A stretch of 27,700 bases of DNA from Oscillospiraceae bacterium (GCA_017939025.1 JAGBAI010000018.1:1-27700); one strand, 5' to 3'; numbered from the stretch's first letter, positions 7,779 to 15,238 are shown. Numbers and translations are program-made. The notes: a model not told the origin generated them from the letters alone.

Positions 7779-7817
7779 ATGATACCACAATCACAAAAAA
7801 ACGCAAGATGGGATGTT
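7779..7817 (-). promoter_or_regulatory. Promoter of structured RNA copy A with shared upstream block
   Basis: Minus-strand TTGCGT (7801-7806) and TATCAT (7779-7784) are 16 bases apart. The 15-base block AACATCCCATCTTGC (7803-7817) overlaps the -35 and is identical to 24083-24097 in front of copy B. GGTATCA near the -10 can pair with TGATACC at the first ribosome site. Confidence 0.55.
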
Positions 7818-7881
7818 GTACAAAGTAGATAGTTTTGCATTGTTTAAAAGGAAGAAAACAGTCATTTTGTTCAAATTCTTA

Positions 7882-7910
7882 TTGACTTGTGTGAGACAGT
7901 ATGATATGCT
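7882..7910 (+). promoter_or_regulatory. Promoter in front of a short terminated unit
   Basis: TTGACT (7882-7887) and TATGCT (7905-7910) have a 17-base spacer, with TG one base before the -10 box (extended -10). No gene follows before the terminator at 7959-7979. Confidence 0.6.
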
Positions 7911-7916
7911 GGGTAT

Positions 7917-7979
7917 GTTGGGGCGATTATCGGAATCGCCTCCATTTGTACACATTCCGCCGCTGCTGTGCGGCTTTTT
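7917..7979 (+). ncRNA. Candidate small RNA of about 65 nt upstream of the purine promoter
   Basis: Downstream of the promoter at 7882-7910 lies a 7-bp hairpin, GGCGATT (7922-7928) with AATCGCC (7934-7940). Then comes a terminator-like hairpin, GCCGC (7959-7963) with GCGGC (7970-7974), followed by TTTTT (7975-7979). There is no ribosome site. It could be an independent small RNA or an attenuated first leader of the purine operon, whose own promoter starts 57 bases later. Confidence 0.4.
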
Positions 7980-8035
7980 GTCAACTTCACCATGGAAACG
8001 TTTTAAAATTCAGAAATTATTGGTTATCTGATTTC

Positions 8036-8064
8036 TTGACGCATTTTTCGGGTCGTGGTATAAT
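8036..8064 (+). promoter_or_regulatory. Promoter of the purine operon
   Basis: TTGACG (8036-8041) and a perfect TATAAT (8059-8064) are exactly 17 bases apart. Transcription should start near 8071, just ahead of the riboswitch. No other promoter of this strength is seen before the operon ends at 20429. Confidence 0.85.
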
Positions 8065-8083
8065 GTTTCTGTAATTTTCGTAA

Positions 8084-8154
8084 CCCCTTATTACTGACGG
8101 ATCAGTGGAGCACCACACGGAGTAAGGGCGTCATAAAGCCGACCGTCTGGGCAC
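8084..8154 (+). promoter_or_regulatory. ZTP (pfl) riboswitch aptamer controlling the purine operon
   Basis: The leader follows the pfl/ZTP motif order: a first stem around CCTTATTACTGACGGA (8086-8101) closed by GGAGTAAGG (8119-8127), and an inner hairpin GTGG-AGCA-CCAC (8105-8116). A linker leads to the hallmark 3' pseudoknot strand GCCGACCGTCTGGGC (8138-8152). ZTP riboswitches sense the AICAR derivatives ZMP/ZTP, which build up when 10-formyl-THF is short, and switch on purine or folate genes. Here the GGGC of the pseudoknot strand is also the 5' base of the terminator at 8149-8187. Ligand binding should therefore free the operon from termination. Assignment rests on motif recognition, not on a covariance search. 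Confidence 0.88.
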
Positions 8155-8187
8155 ACTTTTCCGTTTACGGAATCGTGCGCCCTTTTT
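8149..8187 (+). terminator. Riboswitch-controlled intrinsic terminator
   Basis: GGGCACAC (8149-8156) pairs with GTGCGCCC (8175-8182), with one mismatch. An inner TTCCG/CGGAA stem is present, and TTTTTG follows. It shares GGGC with the aptamer pseudoknot, making the two structures mutually exclusive. Confidence 0.85.
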
Positions 8188-8216
8188 GTTTTTTGTTGCT
8201 TTACAGGAGGTAACCT

Positions 8217-8711
8217 ATGAAAAAAGTTGGTATCGTCATGGGATCTGACAGCGATCTGCCGATCCTGCGCAAGACCATGGACACTCTGGCTGCTCTGGAA
8301 ATCCCCTATGAGTGCCACATCTATTCCGCCCACCGTACCCCCGAGGAGGCCCGGGAGTTTGCCCTGAATGCCCGGAAAAACGGCTTTGGCGCCATCATCG
8401 CCGCAGCCGGTATGGCTGCCCACCTGGCCGGCGCCATCGCCGCCAACACCACCCTGCCCGTCATCGGCATCCCCTGCAAGGGCCCCTGCTTTGATGGCAT
8501 GGATGCCCTGCTGTCCACCGTCATGATGCCCTCCGGCATCCCCGTGGCTACCGTAGCCGTCAACGGCGGTGTCAACGCCGCTCTGCTGGCTGCCCAGATC
8601 ATTGCCGTTGCCGATGAGGAACTGGCTGCAAAGCTGGATGCCAAGCGTGCCAACGATGCTGCCGCCGTCCTGAAAAAGGATGCTGCATTGCAGGCAGAAT
8701 TAAACAAGTAA
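8217..8711 (+). CDS. purE: 5-(carboxyamino)imidazole ribonucleotide mutase / AIR carboxylase
   Basis: The 164-residue PurE catalyses formation of 4-carboxy-AIR in the sixth step of purine synthesis. [11 protein letters not shown] (residues 4-14), the YSAHRTPEE catalytic histidine loop near 40, [11 protein letters not shown] near 62-72 and [12 protein letters not shown] near 104 are all present and look like class I PurE. Class I enzymes need N5-carboxy-AIR from PurK, yet no purK lies anywhere in this operon. It may be elsewhere, or this PurE may use AIR and CO2 directly. The ATG has a perfect AGGAGG site. It is the first gene after the riboswitch, 52 bases before purC. Confidence 0.95.
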   Translation: MKKVGIVMGSDSDLPILRKTMDTLAALEIPYECHIYSAHRTPEEAREFALNARKNGFGAIIAAAGMAAHLAGAIAANTTLPVIGIPCKGPCFDGMDALLSTVMMPSGIPVATVAVNGGVNAALLAAQIIAVADEELAAKLDAKRANDAAAVLKKDAALQAELNK

Positions 8712-8763
8712 GTTCACCCATTCACCATATATACACTCACATTCAGAAAGAGGTAATTTAACT

Positions 8764-9453
8764 ATGGAAAATCTCAAGCTGCTGTACACTGGTAAGACCA
8801 AGAATGTTTACGAACTGCCCAATGGCAACTGCCTGCTGCTGTTCAAGGATGACTGCACCGGCAAGGACGGCGTGTTCGATCCCGGTGAGAACTCCGTCGG
8901 CCTGACCATCGAGGGCGTGGGCGATGTGAACCTGCGCATGTCCATCTACTACTTCGAGAAGATCAACGCTGCCGGCATCAAGACCCATTACGTCAACGCC
9001 GACCTGCAGAACACCACCATGGAAGTTCTGCCCGCCAAGGTCTTCGGCAAGGGTCTGGAAGTCATCTGCCGCCGCAAGGCTGTTGGCTCCTTCTTCCGCC
9101 GCTACAACCAGTACTGCACCGAAGGCCAGGATCTGCCCTACTACGTGGAGACCACCTTCAAGAACGACGCGCTGGGCGATCCTCTGGTCACCAAGGACGG
9201 CCTGGTTGACCTGGGCGTTATGACCGCCGAGCAGTACGATTCCCTGAAGGCTCAGACCCAGGCCATCACCAAGATCGTCGCTGACGACCTGGCTGCCAAG
9301 GGCCTGGAGCTGTACGACATCAAGTTCGAGTTCGGCTACGATGCCGAGGGCAATGTTATGCTCATCGACGAAGTCGCCTCCGGCAACATGCGCGTTTACA
9401 AGGACGGCCAGTACATCGATCCCATGACCCTGAACGGCCTGTTCTTTGCTTAA
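8764..9453 (+). CDS. purC: SAICAR synthetase
   Basis: The 229-residue PurC joins aspartate to CAIR using ATP. The N-terminal [12 protein letters not shown] nucleotide loop, [15 protein letters not shown] near residue 100 and [19 protein letters not shown] near 184-202 are the family landmarks. The length is normal (about 230-240). The start ATG follows an AGAGG site. The next gene is separated by a REP-like palindrome at 9482-9565. Confidence 0.95.
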   Translation: MENLKLLYTGKTKNVYELPNGNCLLLFKDDCTGKDGVFDPGENSVGLTIEGVGDVNLRMSIYYFEKINAAGIKTHYVNADLQNTTMEVLPAKVFGKGLEVICRRKAVGSFFRRYNQYCTEGQDLPYYVETTFKNDALGDPLVTKDGLVDLGVMTAEQYDSLKAQTQAITKIVADDLAAKGLELYDIKFEFGYDAEGNVMLIDEVASGNMRVYKDGQYIDPMTLNGLFFA

Positions 9454-9481
9454 TAATTCGCATCGACTCGTTTATTGATTT

Positions 9482-9565
9482 GTCATTGCGAGCCAGTGCG
9501 CACACTGGCGTGGCAATCTCCTGTGAACATGGGGATTGCCACGTCGCTATGCTCCTCGCAATGGC
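9482..9565. repeat. REP-like palindrome with TCATTGCGAG ends
   Basis: The left end TCATTGCGAG is complementary to CTCGCAATGG at 9554-9563, and GGCAATC/GATTGCC pair inside. AGCCAGTGCGCACACTGGC also forms its own hairpin. It fills the purC-purF gap and ends just before the purF ribosome site. Confidence 0.8.
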
Positions 9566-9591
9566 ACCGAAAACAAGGAGGATATCAAACT

Positions 9592-11013
9592 ATGGGTGGT
9601 TTCTTCGGGGCTGTTTCCCGCAAAAACTGCAAATATGATGTATTTTTCGGAACGGATTACCATTCTCACCTGGGTACCAAAAGAGGCGGTCTGGCCTTTT
9701 ATGATCCGGAGAAGGGCTTCGACCGTCAGATCCATAACATCGAAAATACCCCCTTCCGTACCAAGTTTGAAGGCGATCTGAAGAAAATGGGCGGCACTGC
9801 CGGTATCGGTGCCATTTCCGACACCGATCCCCAGCCTCTGCTGGTGCGCTCTCACTTAGGCATGTTCGCCATCGCCAGCGTGGGCCTGATCAACAACGCG
9901 GAAAAGATCGTAGCAGAGACCTTCGCTGCTCCTGGTCATTACTTCATGGCTATGTCCTCGGGCAAAGTCAATGACAATGAGCTGATTGCCGCGCTGATCA
10001 ACCGCTGCGGTGATCTGGTGGAGGGCATCAAGTTTGCCCAGAACCTGATCGAAGGCACCTGCACCATCCTGCTGCTGACCGAGGATGGCATTATCGCCGC
10101 TCGGGACAAGATGGGCCGTCTGCCTATCATTGTAGGCAAGAGCGAAGACGGCTGCTGCGTTTCCATGGAGTCCTTCGCCTGTCAGAAGCTGGGTTACCAG
10201 CCCTGCTATAACTTAGGCCCCGGTGAGATCGTGAAAATCACTGCTGACGGCGTTACTCAGCTGGCAGCCCCCGGGGACAAGATGAAGATCTGCGCTTTCC
10301 TGTGGAGCTACTACGGCTACCCCAACTCCAACTACGAAGGTGTCAACGTAGAAGTCATGCGCTACACCAACGGCCAGAACATGGCAAGAGAGGAAGCCGC
10401 CGCCGGCAACATGCCCGATGTGGATTACATCGCCGGTGTCCCGGATTCCGGTCTGCCCCATGCCATCGGCTACGCCAATCAGTCCCACAAGCCCTTCGCC
10501 CGCCCCTTCGTCAAGTACACCCCCACCTGGGCCCGTTCCTTCACCCCCAGCAATCAGGAGATGCGCAATCTCATTGCGGAAATGAAGCAGATCCCGGTAC
10601 CCGAGCTGATCGAGGGAAAGAAGCTGCTGCTGGTGGACGACTCCATCGTCCGGGGCACCCAGCTGCGGGAGACGGTGGAATTCCTGTACAAATCCGGTGC
10701 CAAGGAAGTGCATATGCGCTCCGCCTGCCCGCCCATTATGTATGGCTGCAAGTATCTGAATTTCTCCCGGAGCAATTCCGAAATGGAGCTGCTGACCCGT
10801 AAGACCATTCAGAAGCTGGAGGGCAACGTAGGCCAGCAGCATCTGGAAGAGTACGCCGATGCCAAGACCGAGCGGGGCCAGTGCCTGCTGAAATCCATCT
10901 GCGAAGAGATGGGCTTTGACTCCCTGGGCTACCAGACCCTGGACGGCCTGCTGGAAGCCATCAGTCTGGACCGGGATAAGGTCTGCACCTACTGCTGGAC
11001 CGGCGAGGAATAA
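9592..11013 (+). CDS. purF: Amidophosphoribosyltransferase-like protein, N-terminal Cys missing
   Basis: A 473-residue PurF homologue for the first step of purine synthesis (PRPP to phosphoribosylamine). The start ATG at 9592 has AAGGAGG 10 bases upstream; a longer frame upstream lies in a repeat. The C-terminal phosphoribosyltransferase domain is intact: VPDSGLPHAIGYA near residue 282 and the PRPP loop LLLVDDSIVRGTQ near 343-355. The N-terminal glutaminase half begins MGGFFGAVS, where active PurF has Met-Cys-Gly-Ile; the nucleophile Cys is Gly. The usual RGQES stretch reads KRGGLAF and the HNGN stretch reads LINNAE. The glutaminase is therefore either inactive, leaving an ammonia-dependent enzyme, or works differently. 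I recall similar MGGFFG proteins in other gut bacteria. A canonical PurF may exist elsewhere in the genome. Confidence 0.88.
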   Translation: MGGFFGAVSRKNCKYDVFFGTDYHSHLGTKRGGLAFYDPEKGFDRQIHNIENTPFRTKFEGDLKKMGGTAGIGAISDTDPQPLLVRSHLGMFAIASVGLINNAEKIVAETFAAPGHYFMAMSSGKVNDNELIAALINRCGDLVEGIKFAQNLIEGTCTILLLTEDGIIAARDKMGRLPIIVGKSEDGCCVSMESFACQKLGYQPCYNLGPGEIVKITADGVTQLAAPGDKMKICAFLWSYYGYPNSNYEGVNVEVMRYTNGQNMAREEAAAGNMPDVDYIAGVPDSGLPHAIGYANQSHKPFARPFVKYTPTWARSFTPSNQEMRNLIAEMKQIPVPELIEGKKLLLVDDSIVRGTQLRETVEFLYKSGAKEVHMRSACPPIMYGCKYLNFSRSNSEMELLTRKTIQKLEGNVGQQHLEEYADAKTERGQCLLKSICEEMGFDSLGYQTLDGLLEAISLDRDKVCTYCWTGEE

Positions 11014-11038
11014 TGCTTCCGGCGCGGGAGCGCCTCTG

Positions 11039-11213
11039 GCTTCCCCTTGAGGGGAAGCTGTCAAAAATCTTTGATTTTTGACTGATGAGGTGTGCAGTAC
11101 AAAGCTGTAATCACTGCGTGCTTTCGGCGAATTCATATATGGAAAACGTCGCTTCGCGGTTACACCTCATCCGTCACGGCTTACGCCGTGCCACCTTCCC
11201 CTCAAGGGGAAGG
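11039..11213. repeat. Palindromic repeat, family E, in the purF-purM gap
   Basis: The element starts with the hairpin GCTTCCCCTTGAGGGGAAGC, then CTGTC and GACTGATGAGGTG. It ends with CACCTCATCCGTC, GCCAC and CTTCCCCTCAAGGGGAAGG in inverted order. A second copy is at 16544-16716. It looks like a MITE-type repeat with about 175 bp between its ends. Confidence 0.8.
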
Positions 11214-11258
11214 CTTGCGCCACGAAATAAGATAACTCTGAAAAGGAGCTACATAATC

Positions 11259-12311
11259 ATGGATCACAAGAATTCCTACTCCGCCAGCTATGCGGCTGCC
11301 GGTGTTGATATCACTGCCGGTTACCGGGCTGTGGAGCTGATGAAGAAGCACGTTGCCCGTACCCGCAACGAAGGCTGCCTGGATGATGTGGGCGGCTTCG
11401 GCGGCTGCTTCGGTCTGCCCATCGCCGGTATGGAGGAGCCCGTTCTGGTCTCCGGCACCGACGGCTGCGGCACCAAGGTCAAGCTAGCCATTCTCATGGA
11501 CAAGCACGACACCATCGGCATTGATGCCGTTGCCATGTGCGTCAACGATATCATCTGCGTAGGTGCCAAGCCCCTGTTCTTCCTGGACTATATCGCCTGC
11601 GGCAAGAACATTCCCGAGAAGATCGCCGAGATCGTCGGCGGTGTGGCAGAGGGCTGCGTCCAGTCCGGTGCTGCGCTCATCGGCGGTGAGACTGCCGAGC
11701 ATCCCGGCATGATGCCTGTGGAGGACTACGACCTGGCAGGCTTTGCCGTGGGCATCGTGGACAAGAAGAAGATCCTGGACAACTCCAGAATGGCAGCCGG
11801 TGACGTGGTCATCGCCCTGCCCTCCACCGGCATTCACTCCAACGGCTTCAGCCTGTGCCGGAAGGTCTTCGATATCGACAACAACAATTCTGAGCTGTAC
11901 ATCCCCAGAGAAGAACTGGACGGTAAGACCATTGCGGAAGCTCTGCTGGTTCCCACCAAGATCTACGTCAAGCCTGTTCTGGCTCTGCTGGAGAAGGTGG
12001 ATGTGAAGGGCATTTCCCACATCACCGGCGGCGGCTTCTACGAGAACATCCCCCGTTCCATCCCCGACGGCCTGTGCGCCAAGATCGACAAGTCCGCTGT
12101 CAAGGTTCTGCCCATCTTCGACGTGATCGCCAAGTGGGGCAACATCCCCGAGCGTGACATGTACAACACCTACAACATGGGCGTTGGCATGAGCGTAGTG
12201 GTTCCCGCTGCTGAGGTGGAAACTGCGCTGACCGTCCTGAAGGACAACGGCATCGACGCTTACGTCATCGGCGAGATCATCGCCCATGACAGCGAAAAGG
12301 TGATCCTGTAA
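11259..12311 (+). CDS. purM: Phosphoribosylformylglycinamidine cyclo-ligase (AIR synthetase)
   Basis: The 350-residue PurM closes the imidazole ring of FGAM to give AIR with [22 protein letters not shown] at the start, the [10 protein letters not shown] stretch near 45, [13 protein letters not shown] near 64-76, [14 protein letters not shown] near 102 and [11 protein letters not shown] near 144-154 are the family signature. ATG 11259 follows AAAAGGAG. The long upstream frame runs through a palindrome and is not used. Its TAA overlaps the ATG of purN (TAATG), so the two are translationally coupled. Confidence 0.96.
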   Translation: MDHKNSYSASYAAAGVDITAGYRAVELMKKHVARTRNEGCLDDVGGFGGCFGLPIAGMEEPVLVSGTDGCGTKVKLAILMDKHDTIGIDAVAMCVNDIICVGAKPLFFLDYIACGKNIPEKIAEIVGGVAEGCVQSGAALIGGETAEHPGMMPVEDYDLAGFAVGIVDKKKILDNSRMAAGDVVIALPSTGIHSNGFSLCRKVFDIDNNNSELYIPREELDGKTIAEALLVPTKIYVKPVLALLEKVDVKGISHITGGGFYENIPRSIPDGLCAKIDKSAVKVLPIFDVIAKWGNIPERDMYNTYNMGVGMSVVVPAAEVETALTVLKDNGIDAYVIGEIIAHDSEKVIL

Positions 12312-12910
12312 TGGCAAAGACAAAAATTGCCGTTCTGGTCTCCGGCGGCGGCACCAATCTGCAGGCACTGATCGATGCCCAGGGCACAGTGCTTACTTCC
12401 GGCGAGATCACCCTGGTGGTGTCCAACGCCCGGGGCGCTTACGCTCTGGAGCGGGCAAAAAAGGCCGGCATCGCCACCGAGACCCTCATTAAAAAGGAAC
12501 TGGGCGGTCAGGAAGCTTTTGAGACAAAGCTCATGGAAGTTCTGGATACCAACGGCATCGAGGTCATCATCCTGGCAGGCTTTATGACCATCCTTACCGA
12601 GCGCTTCACCTCCCACTATCCCAAGCGGATTCTGAACGTGCATCCGGCTCTGATCCCCTCCTTCTGCGGTGAGGGCTTCTACGGTCTGAAGGTTCACGAA
12701 GAAGCCCTGAAATATGGTGTGAAGGTCACCGGTGCTACCGTACACTTCGTCAATGAGATCCCCGACGGCGGCGAGATCATCGCCCAGAAGGCCGTTTATA
12801 TCGAAGAAGGCGACACCCCGGAAATCCTGCAGCGCCGGGTCATGGAGCAGGCCGAATGGATTCTGCTGCCTCAGGCCGCGGAAAAGGTCTGCGCCGATCT
12901 GCAAAAGTAA
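12311..12910 (+). CDS. purN: Phosphoribosylglycinamide formyltransferase
   Basis: The 199-residue PurN transfers a formyl group from 10-formyl-THF to GAR. IAVLVSGGGTNLQALID (residues 5-21) binds the phosphate. ILAGFMTILTERF near 80, NVHPALIPSF with the catalytic Asn/His near 104-113, and VTGATVHFVNEIPDGGEIIAQ near 130-150 with the catalytic Asp are in place. The ATG overlaps the purM stop by one base. Its need for 10-formyl-THF fits control by a ZTP riboswitch. Confidence 0.95.
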   Translation: MAKTKIAVLVSGGGTNLQALIDAQGTVLTSGEITLVVSNARGAYALERAKKAGIATETLIKKELGGQEAFETKLMEVLDTNGIEVIILAGFMTILTERFTSHYPKRILNVHPALIPSFCGEGFYGLKVHEEALKYGVKVTGATVHFVNEIPDGGEIIAQKAVYIEEGDTPEILQRRVMEQAEWILLPQAAEKVCADLQK

Positions 12911-12920
12911 GAAAGACCCC

Positions 12921-13003
12921 GTAGAGGCCGATTGATACACATCGGCCCTTGTGCAGATACGAAATATGTACCAAAGGGCCGATGTGTATCAATCGGCCCC
13001 TAC
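12921..13003. repeat. Palindromic repeat, family A, in the purN-purO gap
   Basis: An 83-base near-perfect palindrome runs from GTAGAGGCCGATTGATACAC to GTGTATCAATCGGCCCCTAC. The centre is TTGTGCAGATAC and TATGTACCAAA. It shares its ends and centre with 15157-15238, and its ends with 1-64. It stops 18 bases before the purO start. Confidence 0.85.
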
Positions 13004-13020
13004 GAATGGAGATAAACAAA

Positions 13021-13734
13021 ATGAACGTTTACGAGATCAAGTCCATGCGTGAGCGCCTGGACGGCAATACCTATCCCGGCCGTGGCATCGTGCTGGGTGT
13101 CACCGCCGACGGCAAGAAGGCTGTGGCTGCCTACTTCATCATGGGCCGCTCCGTCAACTCCCGCAACCGTGTTTTTGTTCAGGAGCCCGACGGTATCCGT
13201 ACCGAGGCCCACAATCCTGCTCTGATGAAGGACCCCCACCTGATCATCTACCATCCCGTTCGGGAGCTGGGCAACGGCCTGATCGTCACCAATGGTGACC
13301 AGACCGACACCATCTGGGAATTCGCTGCCCGGGGCGAAAACTGGGAAGCTGCCCTGCGGACCCGTCAGTTCGAGGACGACGGCCCCAACTGGACTCCCAG
13401 AATTTCCGGCATCCAGGCAAACGACGGCTCCTACAAGATGTCCATTCTGAAGGCTGCCGATCCCGAGGGCAATGCCTGCGCCCGTTTCTTCTGGGAGTAT
13501 CCCGCCACTGCCGGCCTGGGCCATTTCCTGCACACCTATGTCTGCGACGGCAATCCCGTGATCCCCACCTTCCAGGGTGAGCCCGAGCGGGTTTCCATCC
13601 CCGCTGACATCGATGCCTTCACTGAGGAACTGTGGACCAATCTGGACGAGAACAACAAGATCTCCCTGTTCGTCCGCTACACCGACATCGCCACCCGGGA
13701 AGTGGAGCAGCGCATCATCAACAAGCACTGCTAA
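13021..13734 (+). CDS. purO: IMP cyclohydrolase, PurO type
   Basis: A 237-residue protein resembling the archaeal-type IMP cyclohydrolase PurO rather than the N-terminal half of bacterial PurH. It should close FAICAR to IMP, the last step of the pathway. GNTYPGRGIVLGVTADGKKAVAAYFIMGRSxNSRNR near residues 15-47 is characteristic of the IMP_cyclohyd family. FLHTYVCDGNPVIPTFQGEP near 174-193 is another conserved part. ATG 13021 has a GGAG site 9 bases upstream. The next gene is a stand-alone AICAR transformylase, so two separate proteins replace bifunctional PurH. Archaeal PurO is about 200 residues; this one is slightly longer. Confidence 0.88.
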   Translation: MNVYEIKSMRERLDGNTYPGRGIVLGVTADGKKAVAAYFIMGRSVNSRNRVFVQEPDGIRTEAHNPALMKDPHLIIYHPVRELGNGLIVTNGDQTDTIWEFAARGENWEAALRTRQFEDDGPNWTPRISGIQANDGSYKMSILKAADPEGNACARFFWEYPATAGLGHFLHTYVCDGNPVIPTFQGEPERVSIPADIDAFTEELWTNLDENNKISLFVRYTDIATREVEQRIINKHC

Positions 13735-13742
13735 CAACCACG

Positions 13743-13847
13743 CCCCCCCCCCCCGCGCGTGCGAGGGGGATGGCTGAGCGAAGCGAGGCCGGGGGGAATA
13801 CGTATGCTCCCCCAGTCACCGCCAGCGGCGGTGCCAGCCCCCTCATA
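13743..13847. repeat. Poly-C tract and GC-rich palindrome in the purO-AICAR transformylase gap
   Basis: Twelve C in a row (13743-13754) are followed by an inverted repeat with arms GAGGGGGATGGC (13763 onward) and GCCAGCCCCCTC (ending near 13847). Inside are GGGGGG/CCCCC arms and the hairpin CACCGCCAGCGGCGGTG. It differs in sequence from the other families. Confidence 0.65.
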
Positions 13848-13905
13848 AATGCGTGGGCCAAGGGCGGCGATGCCGCCAATATTACATAAAACGGAGGATA
13901 TTCCC

Positions 13906-15090
13906 ATGACTAACTTTGAACTGAAGTATGGCTGCAACCCCAACCAGAAGCCTGCTTCCCTGTATATGCACGACGGCAGCGAGCTGCCCATCACCATTCT
14001 CAACGGCCGTCCCGGCTACATCAACTTCATGGACGCCCTGAACTCCTGGCAGCTGGTCAAGGAGCTGAAGGAAGCCACCGGCATGGCCTGCGCTACCTCT
14101 TTCAAGCATGTCTCCCCCACCTCCGCTGCTGTGGGCAAGCCCCTGCCTCTGGATCTGAAGAAGGCCTGCTTCGTAGAGGATCTGGAAGGGCTGGACGAGA
14201 ATCCTCTGGCCTGCGCTTACGTCCGCGCCCGCGGCACCGACCGCCTGTGCTCCTTCGGTGACTGGGTGGCTCTGTCCGATGTCTGCGACGAGATGACCGC
14301 CAAGCTCATCGCTCCCGAGGTTTCCGACGGTGTTATCGCTCCCGGTTACACCGACGAAGCGCTGGCCATTCTGAAGGCCAAGCGCAAGGGCTCCTACAAT
14401 GTTGTCGCCATTGACCCCAACTACGTTCCCGATACCCAGGAGCGCAAGCAGATCTTCGGTATCACCTTCGAGCAGGGCCGCAACAACTTTAAGATCGGCG
14501 AGCATCTGCTGCAGAATGTGGTCACCGAGAACAAGGAGCTGCCCGAGGATGCCAAGATCGACCTGATCGTCTCCCTGATCACCCTGAAGTACACCCAGTC
14601 CAATTCCGTCTGCTTTGCTTACGACGGCCAGGCCATCGGTGTCGGTGCCGGCCAGCAGAGCCGCGTCCACTGTGTCCGTCTTGCCGGCGGCAAGGCCGAT
14701 ACCTGGTTCCTGCGCCAGCACCCCAAGACTCTGAATCTGCCCTTCCGGCCCGACCTGGGCCGTCCCGGCCGCGACAACGTCATCGACGGCTACATCAACG
14801 GCAATGAAGAGGATGTCTGTGCTGAGGGCATCTGGCAGAACTACTTCACCACCCGTCCCGAGCCTCTGACCGCGGAAGAAAAGCGGGCATGGCTGGATTC
14901 CCGGGATGCGGTTGCTCTGGGCTCCGATGCCTTCTTCCCCTTCCCCGACTCCGTCAAGCGCGGTGTTGCTTCCGGCGTTAAGTACATTGCCCAGCCCGGC
15001 GGCTCCATCCGTGATGATCTGGTCATCGAAGAGTGCAACAAGAACGGTATCGCCATGGCCTTCACCGGCATGCGCCTGTTCCATCATTAA
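13906..15090 (+). CDS. Stand-alone AICAR formyltransferase (PurH C-terminal half)
   Basis: The 394-residue protein matches only the AICAR transformylase domain of PurH, with no MGS-like IMP cyclohydrolase domain in front. It formylates AICAR with 10-formyl-THF to give FAICAR. KYGCNPNQKPA near residue 7 and SFKHVSPTSAAVG near 66-78, with the catalytic Lys-His pair, are present. So are DRLCSFGDWVALS near 110, the IGVGAGQQSRV-type stretch near 244-256, and the C-terminal MAFTGMRLFHH. The ATG follows CGGAGG. Its partner is the PurO-type gene just upstream. This separated arrangement is known in Archaea and in some Clostridia. Confidence 0.93.
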   Translation: MTNFELKYGCNPNQKPASLYMHDGSELPITILNGRPGYINFMDALNSWQLVKELKEATGMACATSFKHVSPTSAAVGKPLPLDLKKACFVEDLEGLDENPLACAYVRARGTDRLCSFGDWVALSDVCDEMTAKLIAPEVSDGVIAPGYTDEALAILKAKRKGSYNVVAIDPNYVPDTQERKQIFGITFEQGRNNFKIGEHLLQNVVTENKELPEDAKIDLIVSLITLKYTQSNSVCFAYDGQAIGVGAGQQSRVHCVRLAGGKADTWFLRQHPKTLNLPFRPDLGRPGRDNVIDGYINGNEEDVCAEGIWQNYFTTRPEPLTAEEKRAWLDSRDAVALGSDAFFPFPDSVKRGVASGVKYIAQPGGSIRDDLVIEECNKNGIAMAFTGMRLFHH

Positions 15091-15156
15091 GATTTCACCT
15101 CAGGGGACAGCCCGAAAACGGCTGCCCCCTGTCGGTGCGTTTATTGCACAGCCTTT

Positions 15157-15238
15157 CGTAGGGGCCGATGCCCACATCGGCCCTTGTGCAGATACCGAAT
15201 ATGTAACAAAAGGGCCGATGTGGGCATCGGCCCCTACG
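15157..15238. repeat. Palindromic repeat, family A, in front of purD
   Basis: An 82-base near-perfect palindrome from CGTAGGGGCCGATGCCCAC to GTGGGCATCGGCCCCTACG. Its centre TTGTGCAGATACCGAATATG is almost identical to that of 12921-13003. A hairpin CAGGGGACAGCC/GGCTGCCCCCTG (about 15099-15130) lies just upstream, but no T-run follows it. Confidence 0.88.

Noticed and set aside
7813..8031. 72-codon plus-strand frame before the purine promoter
   Set aside because: No ribosome site, and it covers a promoter and terminator. Its composition is not protein-like.
9475..9591. N-terminal extension of PurF
   Set aside because: It encodes the REP-like palindrome, and the ATG at 9592 has the proper ribosome site and family start.
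12921..15238. Palindromic repeats as a CRISPR array
   Set aside because: Copies are few, kilobases apart, with no regular spacers or cas genes.
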